NCBI GenBank assembly: GCA_021029095.1
Contig: JAJOHG010000045.1
Span: 62,001 to 126,000 of the forward strand
Origin: Phellopilus nigrolimitatus
Taxonomy: Eukaryota > Basidiomycota > Agaricomycetes > Hymenochaetales > Hymenochaetaceae
Direction of reading: 5' to 3'
Length of the DNA stretch: 64,000 bases
Numbering within the stretch: position 1 is the stretch's first letter; each line of letters opens with the position of its first letter. The translations under genes and the position numbers were made by a program. A model generated the notes under the pieces. That model had not been told where the DNA came from, ran no database searches, and saw nothing but the letters and a program-made list of their open reading frames with translations. Positions 33,704 to 46,125 of this stretch are shown one piece after another.

Positions 33704-34450
33704 TGAGAATGAGATTGGGATTGAGGAGGCGCGGACGCGGACATTGTTGGGAAGGATGGTTTCTGCTGTGGAGCTCGACGCTCAGGGTGTCCAGGGATGT
33801 CATCGTTGCGAGCACGTGCGCGGATTCTTTTCGCCATGCTCCGCTCCGACGACGGCGCGTCATCTCCGATTCCGCTACCTCGAGGACGTCGATTTTGCAG
33901 GAAAACTCCGTTTTGAACGTGTACGCCGACCTCCACTTCGCTTATCTCGAGATCAGCCCGCTCATCGTCCTCGACGGCGAGAACCATCCTGTGCCCATCT
34001 CGACATGGCCGCGAAGTGAGTCGCAAGTCCACAGAGGGAGGAGCGCCCGAGATCAGCGAGCCCATCGACCTGCATGCCCGCCTCTCAAGACATCAAGTGT
34101 TACGTCGCGAAGGCGCCAGACAGATCGCCGCGAGGGGCTAGCGGTGACGCGACGCGTTGTCCCGTGCTCTCGGCGACTTGTCAGTGCGCGCGCAATGTTT
34201 CCATGCTGCGCATAAGCTCTCGTGCTTAGACAGCACGATGCACGCATGGCCATACTCCAGAAGGGCGCTCAGAACGATGCGCGTCAACGCCGTGTGGGAA
34301 CCGACCGCTGTGCTCCCTCGCCATCCTCGGGCAGGTGAGACGTGCGGACCCGTGTCCGGGGCTTCATTAGTCCTGGCGTACAGATACCGAGCGCGAGCGC
34401 GTGGAGATACATGCAATTCGAGACGCCCTCTCGTTACCTTCGCTCTTTCT
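33704..34450 (+). repeat. shared upstream DNA, lyase remnant and inverted module M, copy 4
   Basis: 33704-33965 is the inverse of 12870-13170. 33915-34020 on + is a small lyase remnant (YADLHFAYLEISPLIVLDGE, then a shifted DMAAK). 34020-34430 is module M in the opposite orientation to its other copies. No intact gene. Confidence 0.55.
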
Positions 34451-34842
34451 TTTTTTCCCCCTTCACCCTCTCACGCTAACGAGCTATGCAGGTCGCGCCA
34501 GACACGCTACTCAAGTATATATGTACGACGGTGTGCAAGGCGGCTGAGCGATCATTGCGTGTTCTCACTGTATTGTATTGTCTCACTCTGGGCTGTACGA
34601 ATGTTTGCATGCAATTACAAATTCTGACCAGCCTGAACAGAACGGGAACAGTGAACTCGTGTACGTGCAAAACAAATTGATATTTCTTTGCACAGCGGAG
34701 ACTCGACGCTGCAGGACATTAAATAGAAGAGGTAAGGGTAAATTGAAGATAGGACAGTATGCGGATGTCCTACACGACTGCTCGGGCATAAATCAAGGAA
34801 GACCAAAACATATGCAATCATCTTGGGATTCCCTTCGCAAAT
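34451..34842 (-). repeat. 7TM 3' flank
   Basis: Inverse of the DNA after 7TM copy 3 (17692-18080), including the GATCGCTCAGCCGCC-type segment. Non-coding. Confidence 0.55.
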
Positions 34843-36469
34843 TCAGGGGAACCGCATACTGCTCATGGTCGTCATCCTGTAGCTGGTACCTCCATTAGCT
34901 CTCCTCTCACCAGCTTCCTTCAGATGAACCAGCAGGTGACTCCCAAGGACACTGAGAAGGCTGGGGCTTCCAAGAGCAGTCAGGAGAATAGACAAAAAAG
35001 TATTTGGGTTGAACAGTTGGACTGCCACTATCCCCACAACACTGCAGTATATGACCCTGTCAGACCAGTCAGTTCATATACCACTGTTGTACGTTAAGGA
35101 GGCATACAAAGCAAAATAGATGGCCTGATCTCGGATGAGCACTGTAAGGAGGTTGAACTGACTGAAAGCAGCCAACTCCCTCCAGTGTTGTACAGCCTTG
35201 TAGAGTGCTAGGACCATTAAAATGATTGCATACAGCATTGGAACAGCCCTGTTTCAAATTAGTCCAAATCTTTGCTCAAGGATGTCAGTCCTGACCAAAA
35301 TAATGCACCCCAAATGTTCAGGTTTCTGTTAACCATACAAATTGTTACACCTTCTGCAAGTCTCCCTACAGAATCTGGAATAATTGTTTAGTGAACTGTA
35401 CACTCTACAATAAACATTTTGCTTACTCTCTTGATATATGATGGTGTATATCACAGTACCCAGCACAAAAGCTGCCTCCAGGCCAAGTATAATCTTCAGG
35501 CATGCATCAAGTTTCTTGTCTGTTGCATTGTAAACATCAGCTGTGTTTGAGTAGTACCAGAAGTGCCTCACTTTGGTGGTAGAGTGCCAGGACCCGCATC
35601 AGAAGGATGTCTATGTAAGCAATTAGTAGCAGATGAATTGTAGGCAAGGAAATGTTACTACAGTCAATTAAAAGGATAGTCATCCAATCTTCCCTTGAAT
35701 GAGTAAAATGATGTTTTATGAAATAATTAATAACTTACATGACAGATTTAGAAACAAAACCAAGCCAATGCCTTTCTAGTATTATCAGCAGAGACCAAAC
35801 ATATTATCTGGTCACTTACACCTATAAATGAGTTCACATTTTAGAGTTAGTTTCAGTGAATGATAATACAATAATGAGATATTACTTGCAGTGTTTCATT
35901 TGCATGAAGAGTAACATCTGAGTATAAGGGAAAATATCAGTGGACATTCTTGTTTATAATGCCCTCCTATTATAGGTTTGACTACGGCTTACATGCTATA
36001 CCAGAAATGGCTCCAAGGATCCCAACATAGCGATTCTACACCCATTCATTAATGGAGTTGGTCGGCTTCCCCTATGATAAGCTGTTAAATCTTACTTACC
36101 GCAAAGTAAATCAAGCTGACGAATTTGCAAGGAGAGCTCTTTATGCCTCATAAATAAATATGCTATGCCGGGTGAAAATGTTACAAAAGCAGCGTACCCA
36201 GAAGTATTTTATCTTATAGATATTGTAATCAGTCTAGACATTGAAATAAGAATGTTAAGCTTTGCTTACTTCCTTGTCCATTGTGATGACTGAATGATTA
36301 CGATATGTCATCTGAATTTATATATGGCCAAGACATCAGACTTACTCGTGTCATAGACCAAGAAAGTCAACGTAGCCACTTCAGCGTACGACCAAGTATC
36401 TATCGTCGAGATGATTAATGGCACTGCACTTGGATCAATAGGCTCGATGTCAGAGCGTGCTGGATGCAT
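34843..36469 (-). CDS. DUF6533-type 7TM gene, copy 5
   Basis: The start at 36469 gives MHPARSDIEPIDPSAVPLII and TFLVYDT with a GTAAGT donor, then the same small exons as in the plus-strand copies. Visible helices: ILLMRVLALYHQ region (about 35590-35620), ACLKIILGLEAAFVLGTVIY (about 35440-35510), MLYAIILMVLALYKAVQHW (about 35175-35240). The last exon 34843-35037 is open and ends SSMRFP. It is the first minus-strand copy of the array and faces copy 4 across the central region. Not every small exon could be joined with certainty. Confidence 0.58.
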
Positions 36470-38140
36470 AGCGAGACGTCTACAATCGTAGAATCTTCAA
36501 CAAAGCTTAGAAAGGTCTGTTCGAAGGCGTAACCTCGAAGGTGTCTTATAACGGCAAACCGGTAAAGTAAGGTAGGCCGATTCGAGTCTATGGCACATTT
36601 TCTGCGCAAGTTCAGGTGATACATTACACCAGCCGGTCAACGTTGAACGTCGGTGATCCTAAAAACCGGCTCGATGATGCCCGATGTCCACGCACTAGCG
36701 ACTGAGAACTGTAAATCAGACTGTTGCGCATAGCTTCATCGTTTACCTTGTGTTATAAAGAGCGGTTAACAAGACTTTTCATCGGAAGAGGATGTACGAA
36801 TACTGCTGGAATCCAGACGATCAAATCGGGCATTGTGGCGTACAAGTATATACTTCACCAGTTGCGTGATTCGAAACAAATGTAAGGCGGTTTCAAACAG
36901 GTTCAGGATGAGAGATTACCGGATACGAAAAACAATTGACACATCGCATCATCAAATAACCACGCCGGAATATTCCTTGTACTGAGCGGATGACACTGAT
37001 GCAATTGAAGAAACGCGGCGTTCGTGTCTGTGCATCGCAATCCAATTTTGTTCTCGAGACAGGAGCATTTTTAGCCGTGACCCTGAGATAACAGGAAGAT
37101 CGGACTTGCAAGACCTCCTAGTCGATGCTCCTAACGTGTCTAGGGATGCTTGAAGCTTCAAGAAGTGTCTTCCGGCCACGGCGGGGTCGACGATAACGTG
37201 ATAGCATGTGGACGACGCACAGAGTGAAATGAAAAGATATTAGTGCTATGCAAAAATAGCAGGAGAAGGTACCGTCGAGCTCGTATCCAATGATCAGGTG
37301 TGGCTGAAGCATGATCGGTATATGATTGTGTGGCCGTCTGCCTGTCGGAAGCTCGCCCGACGATGGCGCACCTTCAATCTCGTTCACGAAACCGCCGAGC
37401 GTAGACGATCCAAATGACACAGCCGTTCAGTGCGTTTCAGGTGGAAAACGCAACTCAAGAGAAAGGCGAGAATGCCGAGTTCTCATTCAGAACGGTCTCG
37501 CAACCCGAGCGCTGAGAATCGAAAGCTCAATATCTGGTCGCGTCGATTGGGTAAGTCTACGAAGGCGGAAGTGAGTGGTGAATCTATTATAGACTGATCT
37601 GCTTGAGAGGAGACAGCTACCTAGCAGAGAACAGAACGAGGCAATCATGGACTCGCTGGATAATTTATTGAGCAAGACGAAGGCTTTCTCGGTATAGTCC
37701 CCCTCAAAGTCGACCAGACAGTGAATAAAGAAGCGTACACCGGCGAAGTCCGAGGAGAAAAGGAAACCATATGAGGAAGAAACGTAGAACTGAGTCAAAT
37801 AAAATGAGCTTGAGCAGCCGCATCTGCAGTACTGAACAGGTTGAAAAATGGGACAACTCGAGAATGGTTCAGGAAGAGCGTCGAACTACGAAGGGTCCGC
37901 CATGCTCCGGTCCGAGTCGCCGACACGACCGGGCTGTTCCGCTTGGCAGACCTCGTTCATAAACATAAGTAAGAGAACGGAACGGGGACGTCGTGGACTT
38001 GCTGGATGATTTGTTGGAAAAATCCGTTTTGGCATAATTGCTACCGTTACAATCAGATTGTATTTCCATCTGAATTTGGTAGGACATTACAAACAAATTG
38101 TAATCGTGCCGGTTACCTAATTATAGTTCTGTGCTTCCAC
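36470..38140 (-). repeat. 7TM-unit upstream module, copy D
   Basis: Inverse of the module at 7600-9377, with near-complete length. It ends near AATTGCTACCGTTACAATCA (38035), a site that in copy E (about 44200) is split by a MITE. No gene is supported. Confidence 0.6.
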
Positions 38141-38149
38141 TTGGCACTT

Positions 38150-40030
38150 GGCGCGTCCGCACTCCTCACCGACCTCGCAGACTAAGAAGCGCGAGCCCCG
38201 CATTTACGCCGTAGACGACGACCTCCACTTCGCTTATCTCGAGATCAACCCGCTCATCGTCCTCGATGTCGAGAACCGTGCCGAGCCCATCGTTCACTTC
38301 CTCGACATAGCCGCGAAGTGGTGTCTCCGCCCCGACTCAAGGCTCGTCTACGTCCAAAATCATTGGTGCCGACCTAGGCCCACCGATGGTCTGGCCCGCC
38401 CCCTTCGGGAGGCAGCTCACCGGAAGCTTGATGGTTGGACTGGTGCTTCCCTCAAGTTGACCGTCCTCAACCCGGAGGGCCACGGTTGGACCACGGTTGC
38501 TACTTACTTTCTCGATCAGATGTCTAATGAGGTTCTAAGCGTTTAATTTGAACTCCAGGTTTTGGCGCCTCCGTCGTCTACTCCGATGCCATTGCTGCAC
38601 GCGGCTTTTCGCACGAGCTCACTAACTACAGCAAGTACTCTGGTCCTACGACAGAGACGCAACGACGACTATCGATCTTGCCACTCGCGATTCGTCCAAG
38701 CCCGATGACAAGATCCTTATCATTGGTACTGGTACTGCCAACTTTACGAACGTTGCCTCAACTTTCAAGCGTATCATCCGCGCTTTGAAAGAGTACAAGG
38801 CCAGCCTCATTGCGCATAGTGTCAATTTTCTCGTCCGAAGGCCTTAAGGCGATGCGCCTTCTCGGCGAGTCTCTAGGAGAGTTCATCAAGGCATGCAGTC
38901 CGGGCACTCACATCACCAAGATCATCCCCTGAGCGTAAAACAGGCGTGCAAGTCAGGCGCGAGTTCCGCACATTCTATCTCACCGTCTGCGCCCGGCTCG
39001 TTTCCTCCGGGCAAGTTGTTGGCGCCGCGCCTTCCAACGAGACTCGGTCGGCGCGATTAGCATGTCTGGCGCGCACACGCAGTTTGGAGTCCAGATTGCG
39101 CACCTCCCAGATGGCAAGAGGGGATCAATCCGCCCGTGGTGCCGCCCCTTCGACGCAAAGACGCGCAATCTTGTGCGTGGTCTCCAGCCTCATGCGAGTC
39201 AGGGCATGCTCGATTTCGACTACGCGTGTGGCCGCGGGATGCCCTCGATTGCAGCGACGATTTATTTTTATCCCTTGGGCGGCAGCCGCACCCAGAAGCT
39301 CTAGTACGGAACTAAGGAGGCACTCCTGCAAACGTACACCTCTGTCGAGGAGGCCGTGAAGAAGTACCTGGATGCGGACGTGTATACAACAACACACTTG
39401 ACATCCTGCGTTTCTTCAGGGTTCAAGCATCACCTCCTGTCATAAGCGAGCAAATTCATCGAAATGACGCAAATGTGTACAGCTGACCATGGCTTGCTAT
39501 CTCTGAGTACGTCGTCTTTAGTTCATTTTCTTAGTATTATCTAAACTGTTTTACTCAGCGTCATAGTCTCGATCACTGGTACTTATGCTGGAAAGGACCT
39601 CATCTCTTCGCTCGAAACCAGTCTGCTCACCATCGGCTCCTGCCGCTTCTGTGACGCTCTCAATGAGGCCGCCTTCATACTCCCAAATGTATGCGACACC
39701 GGGCTTCGCCCACGCGAGTCCGTCGACGAATCGCGCAAGGCGAACAAGCTCAGTGCGTCTATACCGCCTTCTTTGTTTATTATTCACTGAGAGATCTCTG
39801 CAGTTAGTGGCATCGGGCACAATATCAAGAGCGATAATAATTTTGGTCTCCGCGTTATGCTCACGAGAGAGCAGTATGTACTAAAGCATTTCCAGGCCAT
39901 CAACCTCTCAACTACGTGCTCGCAGTTCAGAAGGTCGCAAGAGCACACTCATCCTTAACGTTGACAGGGGCAACGCCGTTTGCTTTGTCAACCTGCTGCG
40001 ATTCCGGCCTTTCCCTCGCACGGCATTATC
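38150..40030 (+). pseudogene. ATP-citrate lyase pseudogene P4 (longest copy)
   Basis: The order is RIYAVDDDLHFAYLEINPLI (about 38200), AEPIVHFLDIAAK (38283-38320), KLDGWTGASLKLTVLNPEG (about 38425-38480), an intron-like stretch, GASVVYSDAIAARGFSHELT (about 38564-38625), FKRIIRALKEYKASL (about 38766-38810), RSWCRPFDAKTRNLVRGLQP-like (about 39130-39190), GMLDFDY (39203-39223), TSVEEAVKKYLDADV (about 39340-39385), TADHG (about 39480), GKDLISSLETSLLTIG (about 39587-39635), TGLRPRESVDESRKANKL (about 39700-39755) and LKHFQAI. Multiple stops and frameshifts. It covers both the ATP-grasp and citrate-synthase-like parts in one unit, as in single-chain ATP-citrate lyase, and shows the uninterrupted site of the 3.5-kb element near 39150. 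Confidence 0.82.
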
Positions 40031-40490
40031 CAAGCCGCGCTGGCTGTCCGCCTCACCCGCTCCACGCCATCCCCGGTGCATGCGCCTCTGAGCGGCTGCA
40101 CTAATCGAGACGAAATGCGCGCGTGCTTGTGCTGCAACTTTGTCCGTTCAGCAGCGGCCGAGCGCGTGCTGAAGGAGGCTGTTACGCCGCGGGGGCGCGC
40201 AAAAACGTTCCGCGCCCCTGCGACACACAACGATGCTGACGGTTCGAAACCGCAGTGTCTCCTCAGACCGCTCGCCCACTCGCATTCTGCTATCTGGGTC
40301 CCAACCCCTGCGCTCTCCCTCCGCCTCCAGGCTTTTACGACCGGACTGTACTGCGTACTGGCACCAGCAACATCCTACGACTATGCAAGCTGGCGTTTTT
40401 CAACGTACGAGTCAGGCCGCCTCTCTTTCTCGGCCCAAGCCCCGTCCTCTGAGAATCGCGTGACTGTTTCGTTCCAGTGGACTGCAAAAC
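40031..40490 (+). repeat. unidentified tail after lyase copy P4
   Basis: Same tail as in P1 and P3: frames read FCYLGPNPCALPPPPGFYDR. Not part of ATP-citrate lyase as I know it; family not recognised. Confidence 0.45.
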
Positions 40491-41011
40491 GAAGGCTTTC
40501 ACGGTATAGCCCGCCTCAAGCTCGTCCAGAGAGTGAATAAACACGCAGATATCACTGGTCCAAGCCCGAGGACACGAGGAATCCATAGAGGGAGGAAGAG
40601 TGGAACTCATTCGACTCAAATGAGCTTGAGTAGCCATAACCATAGGGCTGAACAGGTTGGAGAAAGGGACGCGTTCAATCTTCAAATTCTACTTCACTTA
40701 TTCTGATTGCAATGACAGATGGTCTCGTTGTCACATGTCATCAATATTGCATGCAATCACAAATTCTGAGGTGTTTAGACAGAACGGGAACATTACACTC
40801 GTGTACGTCCAATCAAATTGCTATTTCTTCGCACAGCGAAGACTCGACATTGCGAGACATATAAAAGAAGAAGTAAGAGTAAATCAAAGATAGGACAGGG
40901 ATGCAGAAGTATATGGATATCCTACACGACTGCAGAACAATTAATCAGTCTCGGGCATAAATTAAGGAAGGCCAAATCATATGCAATCACCTTGGAATTC
41001 CCTTCGCAATT
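40491..41011 (-). repeat. 7TM 3' flank joined to Argonaute-3'-flank module
   Basis: Contains CGACTCAAATGAGCTTGAGT (about 40613) and the 7TM downstream DNA, the same join as at 877-1450 in inverse orientation. No gene. Confidence 0.55.
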
Positions 41012-42638
41012 TCAGGAGAACCGCATACTGTTCATGGTCGTCATCCTGTAGCCGGTCTCTCCATTGACTTGCCTCTCGCCAGCTTCCTTGAGATTAACCA
41101 GCAGGTGACTCCCAAGCACACAGAGAAAGCTGGGGTTTCCCAAAGCAGCCAGGAAGTAAGCCAGAAGAGTATTTTGGACATTAAACTGATATGATAATAT
41201 CCCAATAATGCCGCAGAATATGACCCTGTCAGACCAGTCAGCTCATATAACACAGTTGTACATTAAGGAAGCATACAAAGTAAAATAGATGGCCTGATCT
41301 TGGATGAGCACCACAAGAAGGTTAGACTTGCTGAAATTAGCCGACTCTTTCCAGTGTTGTGCAGCCTTCCAGAGTGCTAGGACCATTAGGACGACTGCAT
41401 ACAGCATTGGAATAGCCCTATTTCAAATCAGTCCAAGTCTTTGTGCAAGGATCTCAGTACTGACCAAAATAATGCACCCCAAACACTTGAGTTTCTAGTA
41501 ACCAAACATACTGTTATACCTTCTGCAAGTCTCCCTACAGAAACTTGAACAATTTCTCAGTGAACTGTACACTCTACAATAAACAATTTTGCTTACTCTC
41601 CATATATATGATAGTGTATATCAAAGCACCCAGTGCAAAAGCTGCCTCCAGGCCAAATAGAATCCTCAGGCATGCAGTAAGATTCTTGTCTGTTAGTTTG
41701 TAAATATTAGCAGAGTTTTTGGTGGTACCTGGAGTGCCTCACCCTGATGGTAGAGTGCCAGGACCCGCATCAGAAGAATATCTGTGTAAACAATTAGTGG
41801 CAGATGGATTATAGGCAAGGAGATAGTACTACAGTCTATCAAAAGGATAGTCACCCAATCTTCCCCTGAATGAGTAAAATGCTGATTTATGGAATAATTA
41901 ATAACTCACTAGACAGGCTTGTAAACCAATTAAAGCCATTGCCTTTTCAATATCATCAGTAGAGAGAGAAAATATAGTATCTGGACACTTACACCTATAA
42001 ACGAGTTCACATTTTAGAATTAGCTTCAGGTGATTATAATGCAATAATCAGATATTACTCACAGTGCTTCATTTGCATGAAGAGTAAAATCTGAATATAA
42101 GAGACAGCATCAGTGGACATTCTTGTTTATATTGCACTTCTATTATAGGGTTGAGTACGGCTTACATGCTATACTAGAAATGGCTCCAAGGATTCCAACA
42201 TAGCGATTCTAAAGCCATTCGTTAACGGAGTTGATCAGCTTCCCCTCTGATAAGCTGCAAAATCTTACTTACCGCAAAGTAAATCAAGCTGATGAAATTG
42301 CAAGGAGAGCTCTTCGTTTTCGTAAGTAAACATACTTTGCCTGAAATTAATGTTACGAAAGTAGCATACCCAAAAGTATTTTATCTTATAGATATTGTAA
42401 TCAGTCTAGAAGTAGATATAAGAATGTCAAGCTTTGCTTACCTCCTTGTCCATTGTGACGACTGAGTGATCGATATGTCAACGGAATTTGCATCTGGCCA
42501 AGACACAGACTTACTCGTGTCATAGACCAAGAGAGCCAACACAGCCACTGCAGCGTACATCAGAGTATCTGTCATCGAGATGATAAATGGCACTAGGCTT
42601 GGATCAATAGGCTCGATGTCAGAGCGTCTTAGATGCAT
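41012..42638 (-). CDS. DUF6533-type 7TM gene, copy 6
   Basis: Exon 1 from 42638 reads MHLRRSDIEPIDPSLVPFII and LALLVYDT before GTAAGT. Then come TMDKE, IKYFW and the other small exons, LRILFGLEAAFALGALIYTI (about 41610-41670) and LYAVVLMVLALWKAAQHW (about 41355-41410). The last exon (stop at 41012-41014) is open when read from the expected splice site, with LLAYFLAALGNPSFLCVLGS and MTTMNSMRFS. The ATG present at this point in most copies is ATT here, which does not matter for an internal exon. Confidence 0.55.
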
Positions 42639-44203
42639 TGTGAGGCGTTCGCTGTCGTCAAGTTTTCAACGAAGATTAGAAAGGTCGGTTTCGGGGACGT
42701 AAGTTGGGCGCCTCGTAGACATTTTATACCTGTGAGCCGGTGAGATATAGATAGGCTGATACGAATCAATGGCGCATTTGCTGCGGACGTTTATGTGATA
42801 CATCATACCGGCCGATCAAGGTCTGGATGATGAACGTCGGCAATCCTAAAAACCGGCTCAAGGATTACCGATGTCTACGCACTAGCGAACGAGAACTGTA
42901 AATCAGATTGTGGCTCATAGCTTCATCATTAAAGAGCAGTCAACAGAGACCGACGAAATATGGATAGCATTGTTGCGCAGGAATCTGGAAGGACGAGTAT
43001 ATGTGTATTTCCCTCAGTTGTTTGATCTGAGACAAGTGTAAGATGGTTCTAGACAGGCCAGAATAGAGAGATTACCGGATATGAAAAAATAGCACATCAC
43101 ACCGTCAATCAACCACGCCTGAATCCTCATTGCACTGACTCATACGTATAATTAGACCATGAAGCTTGATTGATATTGATGCAATAGAAACGCGGTGTTC
43201 GTGTCTGTGCACCGCAATCTAATTTTGTTTTCCAGACAAGCGCATTTTTGTAACCATGAGGAAATAGAAAGATCTGACTTACCTCCTAGTTGATGCCGAT
43301 AATGTACCTACGGACGTTTGAAGCGTCATCCTGCCCGATATCCATGGCGAGGTCGACAATAACGCGATAGCATGTGGACCACGAAGTGGAAAGATATTGG
43401 TGCTAGTTAAGAGAGTAGCAGAAGGTACCGTCGAGCGCGCATTCAACGATGAGGAGTGGCTGAAGTATGAGTGATTATGATTGTGTGAGCAGAAGTACCC
43501 TTCAGCGTAAGACCGCCGTCCGTTCCGCGCTCGCCAGAGTTGCTCGACGATGATGCATCTTCAGTCTCGTTCACGAAATCACCGAGCGTGGACGATCCAA
43601 GAAACACAGATCATTTCAGTGCGCTTCAGGCGGCAAATGCAACTCAGAAGAAGAACGAGGATGATGAGTTTTCTTTCAGAACTGTTTCGCAATCCGAGCG
43701 TTGAGAGTTGAGAGCTCAATACGTTTGATGCGTCGATTGGGTAAGTCTACAAACACGGAGGTGAGAGGTGAATCTATAATCCGTTATAGAATGCTCTGCT
43801 TGAGAAGACACAGCTACCTAGACGAAGGCTTTCTCGGTCCAAACTCAACCAAACAGTGAATAAACAAGCGGCCGCCGGCGAAGTCCAAGGACACAAGGAA
43901 ACTATAGGAGGAGGAAACGTAGAACTAATGAGCTTGAGTATCCGCCACAGTAGAACTGAACAGGCTGGAGAATGGGACAACTCGGGGCTGGTCCAGGAGG
44001 AGCGTCGAACTACGACACTGGTCCAGGGACGTCATCAGCACGTGCGCGAACGCGGACCCTTTTCGCCATGCCCCGCTCCGAGTCGCCGACACGACGAAGT
44101 CCGAGTGCCCCTTGTCGTTCCGTAGGCTGCTCCGGCAGACCGTGTTATATATATAAACGGAATGAGGACGTCGTGGACTTTACTGGATATCTGTTTTGAC
44201 ATA
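42639..44203 (-). repeat. 7TM-unit upstream module, copy E, main part
   Basis: Inverse of the module at 7600-9377. Ends at the MITE insertion site; the last piece continues at 44493-44640. No gene supported. Confidence 0.6.
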
Positions 44204-44492
44204 CAGGTGGGTCAGAAAAGTCTTCGGCCCCCCTAAAAAAGGAAGGCGGTTCCCGCCTGCGTAGCAAACGACGCGGCGTCGTTTCGCGGCGCCACTCACG
44301 ATTGTCTATGGTACGCTGCCAGTTCATCTCATCCAGAAAAACAAATCAATACATAGTTTTTGTTTCTCATATGTATCTTAGGCAAAGGCTCGCATAGCTA
44401 CAAGGCATTTCTTGACGTTTTTCTGTGTGAACGGCACAGAAGGGAACCACTTTCCTTTTTTAGGGGGGCCGAAGACTTTTCTGACCCACCTG
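44204..44492. mobile_element. 289-bp mariner-type MITE
   Basis: Terminal inverted repeats start CAGGTGGGTCAGAAAAGTCT and are identical for about 41 bp, then weakly similar. TA flanks both sides (44202-44203 and 44493-44494). The related module at 38030-38045 has the unfilled site with a single TA. Size, ends and TA duplication fit a Tc1/mariner non-autonomous element. No coding capacity. Confidence 0.85.
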
Positions 44493-44639
44493 TAATTGCC
44501 ACCGTTACCATTAGATCGTATTTCCACCTAAATTTGGTAGGACGTTACAAACGCATTGCGCGCCGGTTATTTATAGTTCTATTGTAATCGCGTCGGTTAC
44601 CTAATTATACTAATAGTTCTGTTGTGATTACCCACTCGC
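44493..44639 (-). repeat. 7TM-unit upstream module, copy E, remainder
   Basis: Continues the AATTGCCACCGTTACC and CTAAATTTGGTAGGACGTTA segment interrupted by the MITE. Confidence 0.6.
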
Positions 44640-45105
44640 TGCACAATGAACGTGCTGTCGCGTCTGCACTCCTCACCGACCTCACCGACGCTAAGAAGTG
44701 CGAGTCTCTCATCGTCTTCATCACCCGCATTTATACCTCCACTTCGCTTGCCTCGAAATCAACCTGCTCATCGTCCTCGGCTGAGCCCATCGTCAACTTC
44801 CTCGACATGGCCGCAAAGTGGGTGTCTCCGCCCCGACTCAAGGCTCGTCTACGACCAAATTATTGGTGCCGACCGAGGCCCACCGATTGTCTGGCCCGCC
44901 CCTTCGGTAGACAGCTCACCAGAAGCCCGATGACTCGACTGGCGCTTCCATCACGTTGACTGTCCTCAACCCGGAGGGCCGCGTTTGGGCCACGGTTGTT
45001 AGTTACTTTCCCGATCAAATGTCTAATGAGGTTTTCAACGAGGCCACCTCCATGCTCTCAAATGTGCGCGACACTGGCCGCGCCTTATGTGAGTTCGTCG
45101 ACATA
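44640..45105 (+). pseudogene. ATP-citrate lyase pseudogene P5 (internally deleted)
   Basis: Pieces: LHFACLEINLLIVLG in shifting frames (about 44735-44785), AEPIVNFLDMAAKW (about 44783-44822), the SPDDSTGASITLTVLNPEGR region (about 44925-44985), then directly VFNEATSMLSNVRDTG (about 45034-45080) and CEFVD. The central part is missing with the same junction as P3. The end (about 45105) passes into unrelated DNA with an F-box-like remnant. Confidence 0.72.
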
Positions 45106-45224
45106 GTGCTGAAAAACCCTAAGATTCCTAACCATGCCATTTTCCACTCGTCATCATTGCGCCTGCGCTGCCCTCTACAAAAAAAACTTGTTTTTTGCAT
45201 TATAACGAGCATTAGAGGTCTAAA

Positions 45225-45760
45225 ATGCACATAAATACGGTCTTCACGCACAAGGAAATCCGCAGCTTAGTCTTTTCTTTGAACTCGAGACAAGACAACG
45301 CGCGCTGTGCTCGGGTCCGTCGTCTGTGGAAGGATGTCGCATTGGACCTTGTATGGGAGAAAGTGGATGGGTTGCTTGCCTTAATGAAGCTTCTGGCACC
45401 CATGAAGCTTAATGACCACAAGAAGGTGCGTGACAAGGAGTCCTCCAAAACATTTGGGATCATTTACAGTGTATGACATACACAGTCTAAGCCGGGGCAG
45501 GTTTCTGATCCACCGGAAGTCCGAAAAAGCTCTCCAACTCTCGATGTTCTCGTATCGCTCGCAGAACGTTGTCCACAAATCACTCATCTCCGAATTCCTA
45601 TCGACCTAGACACCGTGCCGCCTCCAACACTCGGTTTGCCCACAGCCTTCACCGGATTGCGCGATTTGCATCTTGATTACTCGCCTCTTCCTCAGGATCT
45701 CTCACGCGTGACCATATTCCTAGGGAAGGTCCTTTCAGTGGATTGCGACGTTTACAGAAG
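45225..45760 (+). pseudogene. F-box/LRR-like remnant
   Basis: The first frame (45225-45476) reads FTHKEIRSLVFSLNSRQDNA and CARVRRLWKDVALDLVWEKV, the typical beginning of Agaricomycete F-box proteins where a CRVWK-type motif follows the F-box. A second frame after about 45520 reads TLDVLVSLAERCPQITHLRI and TAFTGLRDLHLDYSPLPQDL, typical of the following leucine-rich part. The two frames are out of phase and a stop lies between, so it is probably broken unless an intron joins them. The likely role of the parent is substrate recognition for an SCF ubiquitin ligase. Confidence 0.45.
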
Positions 45761-45836
45761 CGATTGCAGCTCATGGAAATGCACGTTGTGATCGCTCTCT
45801 CAACACTTTGAAAAGAGGCGTACTGGGCTTCGTCTT

Positions 45837-46121
45837 TTGCCAAAGGATGACGATCCCGCTCGCGAGGGCAGGCTAGCTTTGCTGGAGGAAATTGCTGCCT
45901 TGAAGGTGGCACTTTCATCGTCGAGGGAGGAAACAACAGCCCTGAGGGCAGAGGCAGGTATTGCGGGAACAGCGCAGAAGGAAGTGCAGGACGAGAACGC
46001 GGCGTCGGAAAAATATGATCTCAGCATTGCAGCAGCTCGTCGGCGAGCAGGGCAGGGTACTGGGAGAGCTGCTTGGCAGCACAGCCGACACGGGAAAGGG
46101 CGTACGCTCTCGAGGAGGTAG
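45837..46121 (+). other. coiled-coil-coding frame following the F-box remnant
   Basis: An open frame of 94 codons reads LALLEEIAALKVALSSSREE and TTALRAEAGIAGTAQKEVQD, a heptad-rich coiled coil. It may be the C-terminal part of the F-box-like gene just upstream or an independent remnant. Confidence 0.35.
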
Positions 46122-46125
46122 AGAT

